Made by a program: the position numbers and the translations under genes. From Corallococcus sp. (GTDB taxonomy: Bacteria; Bacillota; Clostridia; Christensenellales; CAG-314): a stretch of 64,000 nucleotides of DNA. This document shows, piece by piece, positions 48,207 to 58,685 of the stretch. A model generated the notes under the pieces. It saw only the letters and a program-made list of their open reading frames with translations, did not search any database and was not told the origin of the DNA. How positions within the stretch are numbered: position 1 is the first letter of the stretch; every line of letters begins with the position of its first letter. The stretch covers positions 291,540 to 355,539 of the forward strand of contig JAMPEJ010000001.1 in assembly GCA_023665205.1 (NCBI GenBank), written 5' to 3'.

Positions 48207-48853
48207 TTTTTGTCCTCCGGTTCTATTTGTTCGCTTATTCTGCACACGTCCGCATATTTTTGTTCAACGTCAGCGGACTTGCAGACTCGGCGTATTTTTT
48301 CGTATTTTTCTCTTTCCTTTTGTAAAAAGGTTGCAAAATCTTTTGTCGGCCTGCGAATATTTGTTTTGCCGAATTTTACTTCGTCGTCCGTCAAAGCCGC
48401 ACCGCAAGCCGTTACTTGCGCTACTATCAAATCGTAATATTTACCGTCGAAAAACTTTTCGTCAGAAAGTATTTTACAACGGGAACTAAGCCACTTGCGC
48501 ACGTCCTGTTGGTTGCGCATAGGCGAAAGCACCAGAGTGTTCGGCAAATGCTCGGCAGCGTTCAAAACGGAAATTATTTCCAAACCGCCCATACCGGCTA
48601 TTACGGCGCAATCGCATTCTATATTGCCCAATCCGTCGCGGCAGACGAACTCCGCACGCGCTTTGAGCGCCTCAGGACAATTTTGCCGCGCTTTCTCAAG
48701 GCTTGGCTCCGAAATATCACAAAAGATAACTCGCCGTGCAACGCCTCGCTCAAGCGCCCCTATGCCAACGTAACCATGGTCGCAACCGACGTCTGCAAGA
48801 ACGTTGCATTGCGGCACTGCCGACAGTATTTTTTCCAAACGTACTGTAAGCAT
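48203..48853 (-). CDS. trmK: tRNA (adenine22-N1)-methyltransferase TrmK
   Basis: The 216-aa protein has the SAM loop LADVGCDHGYVGIGALE (about 20-36), CDCAVIAGMGGLEII and LVLSPMRNQQDVRKWL, all typical of TrmK. It methylates A22 in tRNA. It lies 1 bp after rpoD. Confidence 0.92.
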   Translation of the reverse strand: MLTVRLEKILSAVPQCNVLADVGCDHGYVGIGALERGVARRVIFCDISEPSLEKARQNCPEALKARAEFVCRDGLGNIECDCAVIAGMGGLEIISVLNAAEHLPNTLVLSPMRNQQDVRKWLSSRCKILSDEKFFDGKYYDLIVAQVTACGAALTDDEVKFGKTNIRRPTKDFATFLQKEREKYEKIRRVCKSADVEQKYADVCRISEQIEPEDKK

Positions 48854-48854
48854 A

Positions 48855-49904
48855 TCAGTCCAAATAATCCCTCAATTTTTTGGATTTGGAAGGATTGCGA
48901 AGTTTGCGTAGAGCCTTGGCTTCTATCTGACGAATGCGTTCTCGCGTAACGTTAAATTCCTTGCCTACTTCTTCCAATGTGCGCTGTTTTCCGTCGTCCA
49001 GTCCGTAGCGCAAGCGTATTACCTTTTCTTCGCGCGGCGTCAGTTTGTGCAATGCCGCGATCAGTTGTTCTCGAAGCATCGTTTGCGCAGCCATATCGCT
49101 TGGAGCGACGGTTTTGTTGTCCTCGATAAAGTCGGACAAATGGCTGTCTTCTTCCTCGCCTATCGGCGTTTCCAAACTTACGGGATCCTGCGCTATACGT
49201 TGGATCTCCTCCACCTTTTCGGCAGGGATCCCCATGCGCTCGCCGATTTCTTCCGACGTGGGTTCCCGTCCCAATTCCTGCAACAACATGCGCTGCGTGC
49301 GGACTTGGCGATTGATAGTTTCCACCATATGTACCGGAATACGGATAGTGCGCGCCTGATCTGCTATGGCGCGGGTTATGGCTTGGCGTATCCACCAAGT
49401 AGCGTAGGTAGAAAACTTGAAACCTTTTGTACAGTCGAACTTTTCCACCGCTTTCATAAGCCCCATATTGCCCTCTTGGATAAGATCCAAAAACAACATA
49501 CCGCGTCCGACGTATCTTTTGGCAATTGAGACTACCAAACGCAGGTTGGCTTCGGAAAGTTTGCGCTTAGCGTCTTGGTCTCCCTCCAACATCCTCTGGG
49601 CAAGTTCTATTTCCTCTTCGCCAGTCAAAAGAGGAACTTTGCCGATGTCCTTCAAGTACATTTTGACAGGATCGTCCACCGCCACGTCGCCGATACTTTT
49701 GTACAGTGCGGAGTTGTCCTTATCGAAAGAATCCACGATTTTGACGCCGTTTTCTTCCAAGTATCTGTAAATCTCGGCGTTTTGCTCGGGGGAAAGATCC
49801 AACTTTTCCAACTTGTTTTCCAGTTCCTCGTAGGTAGCTTTGGCGGGGTTAGTTTGTTTTACCTCTTCCAAAAGTCCTTGCAAAAACGTTTGTGTTATTT
49901 CCAT
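48855..49904 (-). CDS. rpoD: Primary RNA polymerase sigma factor
   Basis: The 349-aa SigA has region 1.2 ([18 protein letters not shown]), region 2 ([34 protein letters not shown]), region 3 and region 4 ([20 protein letters not shown]). Region 1.1 is short, as usual in Firmicutes. It follows dnaG by 18 bp in the classical macromolecular synthesis operon. Confidence 0.95.
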   Translation of the reverse strand: MEITQTFLQGLLEEVKQTNPAKATYEELENKLEKLDLSPEQNAEIYRYLEENGVKIVDSFDKDNSALYKSIGDVAVDDPVKMYLKDIGKVPLLTGEEEIELAQRMLEGDQDAKRKLSEANLRLVVSIAKRYVGRGMLFLDLIQEGNMGLMKAVEKFDCTKGFKFSTYATWWIRQAITRAIADQARTIRIPVHMVETINRQVRTQRMLLQELGREPTSEEIGERMGIPAEKVEEIQRIAQDPVSLETPIGEEEDSHLSDFIEDNKTVAPSDMAAQTMLREQLIAALHKLTPREEKVIRLRYGLDDGKQRTLEEVGKEFNVTRERIRQIEAKALRKLRNPSKSKKLRDYLD

Positions 49905-49922
49905 TTAGGTGCTCCTTTTGTT

Positions 49923-51692
49923 TTAGGTGTTGATTTTGTTATTTAGTTCGGCAATTTTTGCCAGCAATTCCGTATTGTCCGGTTCTTTTGCGTACTGCGC
50001 TTTCAATTGTTCGCGCTGTTTTTTCAAGTTTTCCGTCACTATAATTTTGACGCATTCCTTAAAGTACTCGGCATTTTTATCCTGTCGCGCCGGCGAAAAA
50101 TCTATGCCGATAATACGATCGTATTCCGCCTGCGAAGCATCGGGGCACACCGTATACAACATATCGACGGACGGCTTGTCTCCCTTTTTGCCGCAATCCC
50201 ACAAGTAATCGTACAAGTCGGCAAGAAAGGCGGTATCGCATTGCGGTTTTTCGTTACAATGCGCATACGGTTGACCTGTAAGCAAACTTGCCGCGACGAA
50301 ATATTGCGCCAAAGTTTCCGACGAGTCCGCCGCGGGAACTTCTGCGGTTGCTTCATCCGGTTTTTCCTTCAATTTACGTCGAAAATATTCTTGCGAGAAA
50401 CCGGTTTCCAACGATACGGCGGCGATATACTGAGTTTGCCGTTCGTCATCGGCAAGTTGTTTAAGCATTGTCACAACGCCCATAACAAACTTTGGCAAAT
50501 TATTATTACGGACTGACTTGCTCACACCATCTATTGGAAACTTTTTGCGCAAAAGCGACAGTTTGTAATCGGCAAGAGGCAGAGCTTGTTCTATCAATTT
50601 CTCAAAAGCGTCGCTGCCGTATTTTTTGATGTACTCGTCGGGATCCAAATTTTCCGGCACTGACATCACCTTTACTTCCAATCCGGCAGTATCCAAAATA
50701 TCCATTCCCCGCACGGTGGCTTTTTGTCCGGCGGCGTCGCCGTCATAACATATGTAGACGGTATCCGTCAATCGCGACAAAAGTTTGGCTTGGTTTTCCG
50801 TTAAAGAAGTGCCCATACTGGCAACGGCGCGCTTAAAGCCCGCCTGATACATGGCGATCACGTCCATATATCCCTCTACCACAACCAAATTAGGCAGTCC
50901 GCCGTGAATGTTTTGTTGCTTTTGTTCTTTGACTATATTCAAAGCAAACAAATTGTCTTTTTTGACAAACATCGGCGTTTCCGACGTGTTTTTGTATTTA
51001 CCGAACGCAATAGTTCTCTCGTCCAATCCCCTGCCTCCGAAAGCGATAACCTTACCGCTCATATTGAAAACGGGAATAATAAGCCTGCCGCTCAAAGCGT
51101 CCACGTATTCGCCGCTTTGACTTTTTTGCAGCACGCCGCAGTTTATACAATCTTCGCGAGAGAACTTTTTACTCGACAAATATTTGGCGAGAGCATACCT
51201 ATCGGGTGAAAATCCTATACCGAATTTTTTAAGCGTTTCAGCGTCGAAACCGCGCTTTTGCATATATTCGCGCGCAAGCGCGCCCTGAGAGGAATAGAAA
51301 TTTTTGTAGTAAAAAATTGCCGTTTCCTTGCAGATATCAAAATAAATATCGCGCTTTTTCTTTTTTTCGGCAAAAACAACGTCGTTTTTTTGTGCGGCAG
51401 TTTCCGGCATTTTGAGATTTGCGCGTTTAGCCAAAATCTCCAACGCTTCCATAAAAGAACACGACTCGAACATTTGCACAAATTTTATCACGTCGCCGCT
51501 TTCGCCGCAGCCGAAACATTTGTATATTTGCAAGTTGCGATTTACGGAAAAACTAGCCGTCTTTTCCCCGTGAAAAGGACAGCGTGCAAAATACGTACTT
51601 CCACGCTGACGCAATTCTATGCGGGAACCCACGACGTCCACGATGTCGTTGGCTCGCTTTACCTGTTGAATAAAATCGCTCAAATCTTGCAT
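49923..51692 (-). CDS. dnaG: DNA primase
   Basis: The 589-aa protein has the CHC2 zinc finger (CPFHGEKTASFSV and YKCFGCGESGD, about 38-67), the Toprim core VVEGYMDVIAM (about 262) with YDGDAAGQ, and a helicase-interacting C-terminus. It makes RNA primers for replication. Neighbouring rpoD supports the call. Confidence 0.95.
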   Translation of the reverse strand: MQDLSDFIQQVKRANDIVDVVGSRIELRQRGSTYFARCPFHGEKTASFSVNRNLQIYKCFGCGESGDVIKFVQMFESCSFMEALEILAKRANLKMPETAAQKNDVVFAEKKKKRDIYFDICKETAIFYYKNFYSSQGALAREYMQKRGFDAETLKKFGIGFSPDRYALAKYLSSKKFSREDCINCGVLQKSQSGEYVDALSGRLIIPVFNMSGKVIAFGGRGLDERTIAFGKYKNTSETPMFVKKDNLFALNIVKEQKQQNIHGGLPNLVVVEGYMDVIAMYQAGFKRAVASMGTSLTENQAKLLSRLTDTVYICYDGDAAGQKATVRGMDILDTAGLEVKVMSVPENLDPDEYIKKYGSDAFEKLIEQALPLADYKLSLLRKKFPIDGVSKSVRNNNLPKFVMGVVTMLKQLADDERQTQYIAAVSLETGFSQEYFRRKLKEKPDEATAEVPAADSSETLAQYFVAASLLTGQPYAHCNEKPQCDTAFLADLYDYLWDCGKKGDKPSVDMLYTVCPDASQAEYDRIIGIDFSPARQDKNAEYFKECVKIIVTENLKKQREQLKAQYAKEPDNTELLAKIAELNNKINT

Positions 51693-52025
51693 TTGTTTAC
51701 TAAAAATCCTTTCTTTCGTTACACTTTATAATTTCCGTAAAAATCCGCAAATTCCACTATATTTTGAAATTTTATTTCAATTTTTTGTAACTAAAAAACT
51801 ACATTAAATATTTTCTTTTTTAACGACGACTCACAATACAATAAACGCCGTAATTTAGTCTAAACATATTGCACGCAGACAAACTGCAAACAGCAAAAGC
51901 AACGTGACGACGAATCTTTGACAAAACGGTCAGATCACAGTCAAATCTATTTTACAGATAAAAACACTCTGACAAATAGCGTTAGAGTGTTTGTTATACC
52001 GAATTGCTTTGCAATTGACGACGTT
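51693..52025. other. AT-rich intergenic region between V-ATPase operon and dnaG
   Basis: No gene is visible. It probably contains the dnaG promoter within the AT-rich part near 51715-51830, and the V-ATPase terminator at 51960-51993. Confidence 0.55.
51960..51993 (-). terminator. Terminator of the V-ATPase operon
   Basis: AACACTCTAACG/TCAGAGTGTTTTTA (minus strand) is a stem of 9-10 bp with a T-tail, 33 bp after the ntpD stop. Confidence 0.8.
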
Positions 52026-52646
52026 TTAGTTGATAATATCTTTAACCTTCATCAAGCGCACCGTTGCCGAACGCTCGCTTTCGTCCAACTTCATTTTGAT
52101 ATACTTGATCGTTTCCGTCAGTTGCGGGATCATTATGTTTTCCAACGCGTTTACGCGTCGCTTATTTTTTTCGATTTCGTCCGCAAGCATATTGCAGGTT
52201 TTTTCCGTCTCGGCAAGTTTTATCAGTTTGTACAATACGGCGTTAAGTCCGCGCACTGAACCGTCCAATTGTTCTGTAACGGACAAAAAACTGTACGGGT
52301 ACAATTCGCCGCCGGAGTCTTCTACGCTTATAGCAGGCACGTCTATGCCCATAACCTTGCGTTTGCCGCAAGTAAGCGTTACCTTACGTCCTGCCATCAG
52401 TACCGCTTCCTCTACAAATCGCGCGTCGCTGTTTGTACGCGCCATAGTAAAGTTTGCAAGAGCTTGCGCAAGTTCCGCCTCCGTATCTTTGCGCAGGCGT
52501 TTGTTTTCCTCGGCAAGGGTAATGAACCGACGTATCATTTCGTCGGTTTTATCTTTTAGCAATTTATGTCCGCGCGTTGCCGTTTTGAGCCTTGCTTGAA
52601 GGCGCTTCATTTCCATTCGCGTGGGATTGACGTTCATTACTGCCAA
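52026..52646 (-). CDS. ntpD: V-type ATPase subunit D
   Basis: The 206-aa central-stalk subunit starts MAVMNVNPTRMEMKRLQARL and is largely coiled coil at both ends, with the conserved start NPTRM. The TTG at 52646 fits the ribosome site (GGAG, about 9 bases); an ATG nine bases on is the alternative. It links the V1 head to the membrane rotor. Confidence 0.92.
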   Translation of the reverse strand: MAVMNVNPTRMEMKRLQARLKTATRGHKLLKDKTDEMIRRFITLAEENKRLRKDTEAELAQALANFTMARTNSDARFVEEAVLMAGRKVTLTCGKRKVMGIDVPAISVEDSGGELYPYSFLSVTEQLDGSVRGLNAVLYKLIKLAETEKTCNMLADEIEKNKRRVNALENIMIPQLTETIKYIKMKLDESERSATVRLMKVKDIIN

Positions 52647-52650
52647 AATA

Positions 52651-52908
52651 CTAGTCTCCGTTATTTTGTTCTTTTTGTTTAAGTTCCGCTATTTTCCTTA
52701 ACATATATCTGCGAATAAAGACGAACATTACGATTGTTATAAAGCCCAATGCGGCAAACAGTATGCCCAACCAATATATTTGGCTGTATTTTATGCCGAC
52801 TACGACGGCTGCGACAAACAGAATTACCGCAGATACGGGCATAGCGATAGATATATTTTTCAACGACCATTCGTAATAGTCCGACAAAGAATCAAACGCT
52901 TTCATCAT
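52651..52908 (-). CDS. Extra small membrane protein inside the V-ATPase operon, 85 aa
   Basis: Two hydrophobic helices (ISIAMPVSAVILFVAAVVVG; YWLGILFAALGFITIVMFVF) are followed by a basic helical tail (RRYMLRKIAELKQKEQ). The gene lies between subunit B and D genes, 4 bp before D. Standard ntp operons do not have it here. It might be an assembly factor or regulator of the ATPase; no family recognised. Confidence 0.65.
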   Translation of the reverse strand: MMKAFDSLSDYYEWSLKNISIAMPVSAVILFVAAVVVGIKYSQIYWLGILFAALGFITIVMFVFIRRYMLRKIAELKQKEQNNGD

Positions 52909-52934
52909 CTAATACCTAAATACGACCAAACGAA

Positions 52935-54314
52935 CTAGTCTTGCCAAGGACGGTAGTACTTATCCAACAATTCTTCCGAAATACGTTTAAGTTCGCTTCT
53001 CGGCAAAATACCCAACAGTTTCCAACCGAGATTCAAAGTTTCCTCTATCGTTCGGTTTGCGTTGAAGCCTTGAGCGATGTACTGTTTTTCAAACTCTACG
53101 GCAAATTTTGCGTACAGTTTATCTACGTCGGACAGTGCCGCTTCGCCCAAAATTGCAGAAAGTTCTTTGGCCTCCTTGCCCTGAGCGTATGCGGAAAACA
53201 GTTGGTTCATAGTACTGGCGTGGTCTTTGCGAGTTTTCCCCTCGCCTATGCCCTTGTCTTTTAGACGCGACAGACTGGGCAACACGTCGATAGGAGGATT
53301 GTAACCGCGTTTGTACAAATCGCGCGACAAAATTATCTGCCCTTCCGTAATATAACCGGTAAGGTCGGGTATCGGGTGAGTTTTGTCGTCCTCCGGCATG
53401 GACAAAATGGGTATTTGCGTGATACTTCCCTTACTGCCGTGAATACGTCCGGCACGTTCGTAAATCTGAGCAAGATCGGTATACATATATCCGGGATAAC
53501 CGCGACGTCCCGGCACTTCCTTGCGGGCGGCAGACGTTTCGCGGAGAGCCTCTGCGTAATTGGTGATATCCGTCAAGATAACCAAAACTTGCATGCCTTT
53601 TTCAAACGCCAAATATTCCGCAGCAGTCAAAGCCATACGCGGAGTGGAAATACGTTCGATTGCAGGGTCGTTTGCAAGATTCATAAACATTACGGTGCGT
53701 TCGATCGCTCCTGTTTTGTTAAAATCCTTGATAAAGAAGTCGGCTTCCTCGTAGGTTATGCCCATTGCACCGAATACGACGGCAAATTTTTCGTCGTCGC
53801 CCAAAACGCGGGCTTGGCGCGCAATTTGTGCGGCAAGTTGAGCGTGCGGCAAACCGCTTGCGGAAAACACCGGCAATTTTTGTCCGCGAACAAGCGTATT
53901 CAAGCCGTCTATTGCGGAGATTCCGGTTTGGATAAATTCGTTAGGATAGTCGCGCGCATACGGATTTATCGGTTGTCCGTTGATATCCATGCGCATATCG
54001 GCAATTATAGGCGCGCCGCCGTCTATAGGCTCGCCCATGCCGTTAAACACGCGCCCGAGCATATCTTCCGATACGGCAAGTTCCAAACTCCGGCCCAAGA
54101 AACGGGCTTTGGCGGTAGAAATTTTGAGTCCTTGCGTGCCTTCGAAAAGTTGCACCATGGCTTTATCGCCGTTTACTTCCAAAACTTTGCCCTTACGCGT
54201 TTCGCCGTTTTCCTGTTTGATTTCCACAAGTTCGTTGTAGCTGACGCCCATAACGCCGTCCACCAACATCAGAGGACCTACGACCTCGCGAATTGTTTTG
54301 TATTCCTTAAACAT
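52935..54314 (-). CDS. ntpB: V-type ATPase subunit B
   Basis: The 459-aa non-catalytic subunit lacks a P-loop and has the diagnostic [35 protein letters not shown] and [20 protein letters not shown] segments (quoted in part). I use the ATG at 54314 with GGTGA upstream; the gene overlaps the end of ntpA by 8 bp. Confidence 0.95.
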   Translation of the reverse strand: MFKEYKTIREVVGPLMLVDGVMGVSYNELVEIKQENGETRKGKVLEVNGDKAMVQLFEGTQGLKISTAKARFLGRSLELAVSEDMLGRVFNGMGEPIDGGAPIIADMRMDINGQPINPYARDYPNEFIQTGISAIDGLNTLVRGQKLPVFSASGLPHAQLAAQIARQARVLGDDEKFAVVFGAMGITYEEADFFIKDFNKTGAIERTVMFMNLANDPAIERISTPRMALTAAEYLAFEKGMQVLVILTDITNYAEALRETSAARKEVPGRRGYPGYMYTDLAQIYERAGRIHGSKGSITQIPILSMPEDDKTHPIPDLTGYITEGQIILSRDLYKRGYNPPIDVLPSLSRLKDKGIGEGKTRKDHASTMNQLFSAYAQGKEAKELSAILGEAALSDVDKLYAKFAVEFEKQYIAQGFNANRTIEETLNLGWKLLGILPRSELKRISEELLDKYYRPWQD

Positions 54315-56064
54315 TTGCTTCACCCTTGTTTACAAGTTCGTTGATTTGGCTTTTTATATTACGGGCAATCTCGTCAAAGCGGTTCAAACTTGCTTCTTCT
54401 ATATATTTGCTGCGCCCGATTTGCTCGCGCACAGATAAGGCCAACAGGTCGCTTAGTTCCACTCCCTTGTCCAAAGCCGAAGTCGCTTCGTGATAAAAGC
54501 CCAAAATAAGTTTCATCATCTTGTATTGCTTATTGAGAGAAGTGTATGTATCGACCTCGTGGAAAGCGTTTTGGTGCAAATAGTCCTCTCGGATAGATTT
54601 TGCCGTTTCCATAGTAAGTCTGTCGCGAGAACCCAAAGCATCCATACCGACCAAACGTACGATCTCGTTAAGTTGGTTTTCTTCCTGCAAAACGAAGCGC
54701 AATTCCTGTTTAAGTTTGGAAAAATCCTCGGCAATATTTTCGGCATACCAGTCTTCCAACTTGTCGTCGTACAAAGAGTAGCTGGTCAACCAATCGATTG
54801 CCGGAAAATGGCGTTTATACGCCAGACTTGCAGAAAGTCCCCAAAATACTTTTACTATACGCAAAGTAGCCTGAGATACTGGTTCGGAAAGATCGCCTCC
54901 CGGAGGAGAGACCGCTCCTATTGCAGAAACAGCGCCCACCGTATCGGAAGAACCCAGCACTTTTACTATGCCGGCACGTTCGTAAAATTCCGCAAGACGA
55001 CTGGACAAATATGCGGGATATCCTTCTTCGCCCGGCATTTCTTCCAAACGTCCGCTCATTTCGCGCAACGCTTCCGCCCAACGCGACGTGCTGTCCGCCA
55101 TTATTGCTACCGTGTAGCCCATATCGCGGAAATACTCTGCAATCGTAATGCCGGTATATATGCTTGCTTCACGCGCCGCAACCGGCATATCGCTCGTATT
55201 TGCTATCAAAACCGTGCGTTTCATCAAAGGTTCGCCGGTTTTCGGGTCTGTAAGTTCCGGAAACTCGCGCAAAACGTCGGTCATCTCGTTACCGCGCTCG
55301 CCGCAGCCCACGTATACGATTATGTCGGCATCCGCCCACTTTGCAAGCTGGTGTTGCACCACGGTTTTGCCGCTTCCGAAAGGTCCCGGCACTGCCGCTA
55401 CGCCGCCCTTTGCAATTGGAAAAAGAGTGTCTATCACGCGTTGACCGGTAACCATAGGAAAGTCCGGAGCCATTTTCGATTTGTACGGACGGCCTTTACG
55501 CACCGGCCACTTTTGCATCATAGTAAGAGGTTTGCCGTCAACTTCCGCAACGTTATCGCATATTTTGTAGTCGCCTTCAGAAGCGATTTTGCTAATTTTT
55601 CCCTCCACTCCGTACGGTACCATAATTTTGTGCAAAACGACTTCCGTTTCCTGTACGGTGCCGATGACGTCGCCTGCGACGACGCCGTCTCCAACCTTTA
55701 CGGCAGGAACGAAATGCCACAGTTTGTTCCTATCCAGCGACGCGACTTCGATTCCGCGGCCGATACGGCTGCCGCTTTGTTGCATAAGCGCATTGAGCGG
55801 ACGCTGTATTCCGTCAAAAATGCTTTCGATAAGACCGGGTCCAAGCTCGACCGACAGCGGCGAACCGGTAGAAACGACTGCGTCGCCCACGGTCAAACCG
55901 CTTGTTTCTTCGTAGACTTGAATACTGGCTTTGTCGCCGCGCAATTCGATAACTTCTCCGATCAGTTTTTTGTCGGAAACTTTTACTACATCGTACATTT
56001 CCACGTCGGACAAATTTTCCGCAACTATAAGCGGTCCGCTTACTTTAACTATTTTTCCAATCAT
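54307..56064 (-). CDS. ntpA: V-type ATPase catalytic subunit A
   Basis: The 585-aa subunit has the P-loop [11 protein letters not shown] (about 228-238), [13 protein letters not shown] and [32 protein letters not shown] (quoted as motif). The long non-homologous insert typical of A subunits is present. Its ATG overlaps the ntpG stop (TAATG). It performs ATP hydrolysis or synthesis. Confidence 0.97.
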   Translation of the reverse strand: MIGKIVKVSGPLIVAENLSDVEMYDVVKVSDKKLIGEVIELRGDKASIQVYEETSGLTVGDAVVSTGSPLSVELGPGLIESIFDGIQRPLNALMQQSGSRIGRGIEVASLDRNKLWHFVPAVKVGDGVVAGDVIGTVQETEVVLHKIMVPYGVEGKISKIASEGDYKICDNVAEVDGKPLTMMQKWPVRKGRPYKSKMAPDFPMVTGQRVIDTLFPIAKGGVAAVPGPFGSGKTVVQHQLAKWADADIIVYVGCGERGNEMTDVLREFPELTDPKTGEPLMKRTVLIANTSDMPVAAREASIYTGITIAEYFRDMGYTVAIMADSTSRWAEALREMSGRLEEMPGEEGYPAYLSSRLAEFYERAGIVKVLGSSDTVGAVSAIGAVSPPGGDLSEPVSQATLRIVKVFWGLSASLAYKRHFPAIDWLTSYSLYDDKLEDWYAENIAEDFSKLKQELRFVLQEENQLNEIVRLVGMDALGSRDRLTMETAKSIREDYLHQNAFHEVDTYTSLNKQYKMMKLILGFYHEATSALDKGVELSDLLALSVREQIGRSKYIEEASLNRFDEIARNIKSQINELVNKGEANV

Positions 56065-56393
56065 TACTTGTCCTCTTTGTTAAAAATTATATCTACCCCG
56101 ATCGCCTTTTCCACGTCCTTTTTGATACCTTGCATGCCGAACCCCGACGACTGAGCTGACGTTGGGATAGGCACTATTGCGGGGAAAGGCTTGGTCTTTG
56201 CCTTTTCCAATACTTCGGGAATTTGCTCGGCAAGATTCTCCGCAAGAAACAGCACCGCATACTGTTCCTGCGAAAGTTTCTTGATAAGCGTCTGCGCCTC
56301 GGACGGCGTTGTTGCGTCAAAAACCTCGACGCCCACCGATCGAAACGCCAAGACGCTGTCACTATCGCCGATAACTGCAATTTTGTTTACCAT
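56064..56393 (-). CDS. ntpG: V-type ATPase subunit F
   Basis: The 109-aa subunit shows [20 protein letters not shown] at its start and [15 protein letters not shown] in the middle, matching subunit F (E. hirae NtpG). It is translationally coupled to ntpA. A 123-bp gap separates it from ntpC and holds nothing recognisable. Confidence 0.9.
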   Translation of the reverse strand: MVNKIAVIGDSDSVLAFRSVGVEVFDATTPSEAQTLIKKLSQEQYAVLFLAENLAEQIPEVLEKAKTKPFPAIVPIPTSAQSSGFGMQGIKKDVEKAIGVDIIFNKEDK

Positions 56394-56516
56394 TGTTTAC
56401 TCCGAACTTGCCGAATCCCGTTTTGAAAATTTTGGAAATTTCGGCTTGTGTTTATTGACGTTTCGCATTCACAAAAAATCAACAACTCCGATTTCGCACG
56501 CAAAGAAGCCGCGAAA

Positions 56517-57476
56517 CTACATGACGGAATTTTTGATTTTTTCCTTATCTGCGCCGTTTTTAATACCTATAAGCAGTGAACGTACCTTGTCGATTTCGTC
56601 GGTTTTTGCAAAAAAATATTTTATTGCCGGCTGTATGGAAAGCAAATCGGCAGCGTCGTCCACAAGTTTATTGCGCCAATTTTTTTGTTCGGCTTCAGCT
56701 TCCGAAAGACTTTCTTTGTCCAAACCGCACAGAGCAAAAAATTTTTTGCACTCGTCGGATAAACCGCCCGACGCCTTTTCGTCCTGCCACATCTTGTCCA
56801 ATTGTTCTTTTTTTACAGAGCCGTAAGGAATATACCACTCGTCAAACTGCTCCTTTGTAAGCGCCGCTTTTTTAAGCCTGTAAATAAGCGTCATATTGAC
56901 GGTATCAACGTGCCAATCGAACAGTTTACGCACAAGCGGTACGCCGCTTTTTTTTGCATAAACGCTCATATCTTCGAACATTGCCTTGTCCAAAAATTTA
57001 TCTATGACTTGCGGACTGCGATTGCCTTCGGCAAACGCAGTATCTATTTTGTCGCATGCTTCCGCCATATTTTTTGTACACGACGAATAATCGTCCGACA
57101 CAAAAGCCTGCTGCAACAACGCGGGCGCGATTCCTACGCCGTCAAAACAGCCGTCCGTGCCGTCAACGCGCATGTATTTGCGTTTCATAAGCACTTTCGC
57201 GTTGTGATAGCGGTACTTGCACAAAAAATAATCTAAGGCGTGCTTGTCGCAGCAAAGTTCGCTAAACGACGAAAGCGCGGCATCCGTTTCTGCCGTAAGC
57301 ACCGCGACGTAATCGTTACCGACCGCATTTTCGCCAACGCGATACCCGCACTCCGAAAGCACCTTGAGCGCTTCGGCTACGTAATTACACTCGGCAAGCC
57401 TCGAAAATTTATCCTGCCCCAAAAGTTTGGTCGACAAAACGGAAATACGCCCGTTAGCATAAATTTGATTATTCAT
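56517..57476 (-). CDS. ntpC: V-type ATPase subunit C
   Basis: The 319-aa subunit has YANGRISVLSTKLLGQDKFSRL at the start and the all-helical body typical of C/AC39 (NVKLIYRLKKA-like segment: VNMTLIYRLKKA). The ribosome site GGAG fits the second of two adjacent ATGs, at 57476. An upstream extension inside ntpE is rejected. It joins stalk to rotor. Confidence 0.88.
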   Translation of the reverse strand: MNNQIYANGRISVLSTKLLGQDKFSRLAECNYVAEALKVLSECGYRVGENAVGNDYVAVLTAETDAALSSFSELCCDKHALDYFLCKYRYHNAKVLMKRKYMRVDGTDGCFDGVGIAPALLQQAFVSDDYSSCTKNMAEACDKIDTAFAEGNRSPQVIDKFLDKAMFEDMSVYAKKSGVPLVRKLFDWHVDTVNMTLIYRLKKAALTKEQFDEWYIPYGSVKKEQLDKMWQDEKASGGLSDECKKFFALCGLDKESLSEAEAEQKNWRNKLVDDAADLLSIQPAIKYFFAKTDEIDKVRSLLIGIKNGADKEKIKNSVM

Positions 57477-58050
57477 CATTGTCTCCAAACAACGCCGCGG
57501 CAACGCGAGACTCGGTTTGCTCGCGCGAATACGCCACAAGTTTTTCCAAAGTCAAGTCTTTGTCGTAAGTTGCGCCTTGCAGCACAACGCCGCCGACGGC
57601 GTCCGCGTACGTTTTGCCCAAAACCAAGCCCAAACCGAACCCGTCCAAAAATTTTTGCGTAACAAGATTCTTATCCGCCTTTGCGACGATCACCGTCTCG
57701 CCCTTTTCGGCGTAAGTTTTCAAAATTTTTCCGATGAAATCCAGTTTGTTTTTATCTGACGCCTTACAAAGAGCAGTCAAAGCTTTTTCGTAACAAGCGG
57801 AAATAAGCCGTTGTTTTTCTTGCAGCTTATACTTGCGCGCCTCCAAATCGGCGTTTGCCAGACAGTTGCGCTCGCGTTCGGCGGACAATGTATCCAAACG
57901 GCGTACAAACGATTGCCGTTCCGCATCTGCAAAGGCTTTGGCAAGATTGTTTGTTTCCTGCGCTTGCAATTCGGCGGACGCCAAAATTTCCGCACATTTG
58001 TTATCTGCGTCGGCAAGTATTTTGCTGATTATGTTTTCTTTACCGTTCAT
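57469..58050 (-). CDS. ntpE: V-type ATPase subunit E
   Basis: The 193-aa peripheral-stalk subunit has an N-terminal coiled coil (about 1-85) and a C-terminal globular domain ending LEKLVAYSREQTESRVAAALF, typical of E. It overlaps ntpC by 8 bp. Confidence 0.88.
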   Translation of the reverse strand: MNGKENIISKILADADNKCAEILASAELQAQETNNLAKAFADAERQSFVRRLDTLSAERERNCLANADLEARKYKLQEKQRLISACYEKALTALCKASDKNKLDFIGKILKTYAEKGETVIVAKADKNLVTQKFLDGFGLGLVLGKTYADAVGGVVLQGATYDKDLTLEKLVAYSREQTESRVAAALFGDNDE

Positions 58051-58066
58051 TACTGCCTCTTTGATT

Positions 58067-58633
58067 TTAGCCTACAAAAGCGGTTACAAGTGCCGTAGCG
58101 GCATCTTTTACTGGATCGATAGTAATGTTGGAAATTTGGTCAACAGGGAAGTGGTTGAACAAAATGATAGACACGACCAGACCCAACAACGCGTAGAATT
58201 CTATCATTGCGGGGAACAAAAACGCCTTGGACGTTTCGCTGTTTTTACCGACGGCGATAATCGTTGCCGCAGCGGCTCTGCCTTGCAAAAACGCCGATAC
58301 CGCACCGCCGATCATCATGGGCAAACAAGCCCAAAATACGTTCCAACCCTGCGCCATGATTTGCGCTTGGCTGGCCACGCCCAACATTCCCGCATTTTGC
58401 AAATTAGCGACCGTAGGAAGCGCCGCGGCGCCGATAAATGCGATGGCGAAACCGTACAAACCTTGCGTCGCCGGCAAAAGGGTAAGAATAATTACCTTGC
58501 CGAATTTTTTGGGATCTTCCGCCAATACGCCTGCGGAAGCCTTGGCCGTTGCGTGCAATCCCAATCCGGATCCGATGCCGCAAAGAAGGGTAGTCAACGC
58601 CAAACCGATAATACCCAAAGTTAAACCTGTCAT
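58067..58633 (-). CDS. ntpK: V-type ATPase rotor subunit K (Na+-type)
   Basis: The 188-aa double-hairpin proteolipid has four helices. Residues equivalent to the E. hirae Na+ site are present: Thr56 and Gln57 in LPATQGLYGF, Gln117 in LQGRAAAA, and Glu145 in PAMIEFYALLG. The first hairpin lacks a carboxylate, as in NtpK. This suggests Na+ rather than H+ translocation. Confidence 0.93.
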   Translation of the reverse strand: MTGLTLGIIGLALTTLLCGIGSGLGLHATAKASAGVLAEDPKKFGKVIILTLLPATQGLYGFAIAFIGAAALPTVANLQNAGMLGVASQAQIMAQGWNVFWACLPMMIGGAVSAFLQGRAAAATIIAVGKNSETSKAFLFPAMIEFYALLGLVVSIILFNHFPVDQISNITIDPVKDAATALVTAFVG

Positions 58634-58685
58634 TTTTTTATTCCTCCAAATAACTTAATTTGTATATTTTTAATCAATTATAATG

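Noticed and set aside
54490..56154. Very long (554-codon) frame opposite the V-ATPase A gene
   Set aside because: It is the antisense of a clearly conserved gene, produced by codon bias, with no ribosome site.
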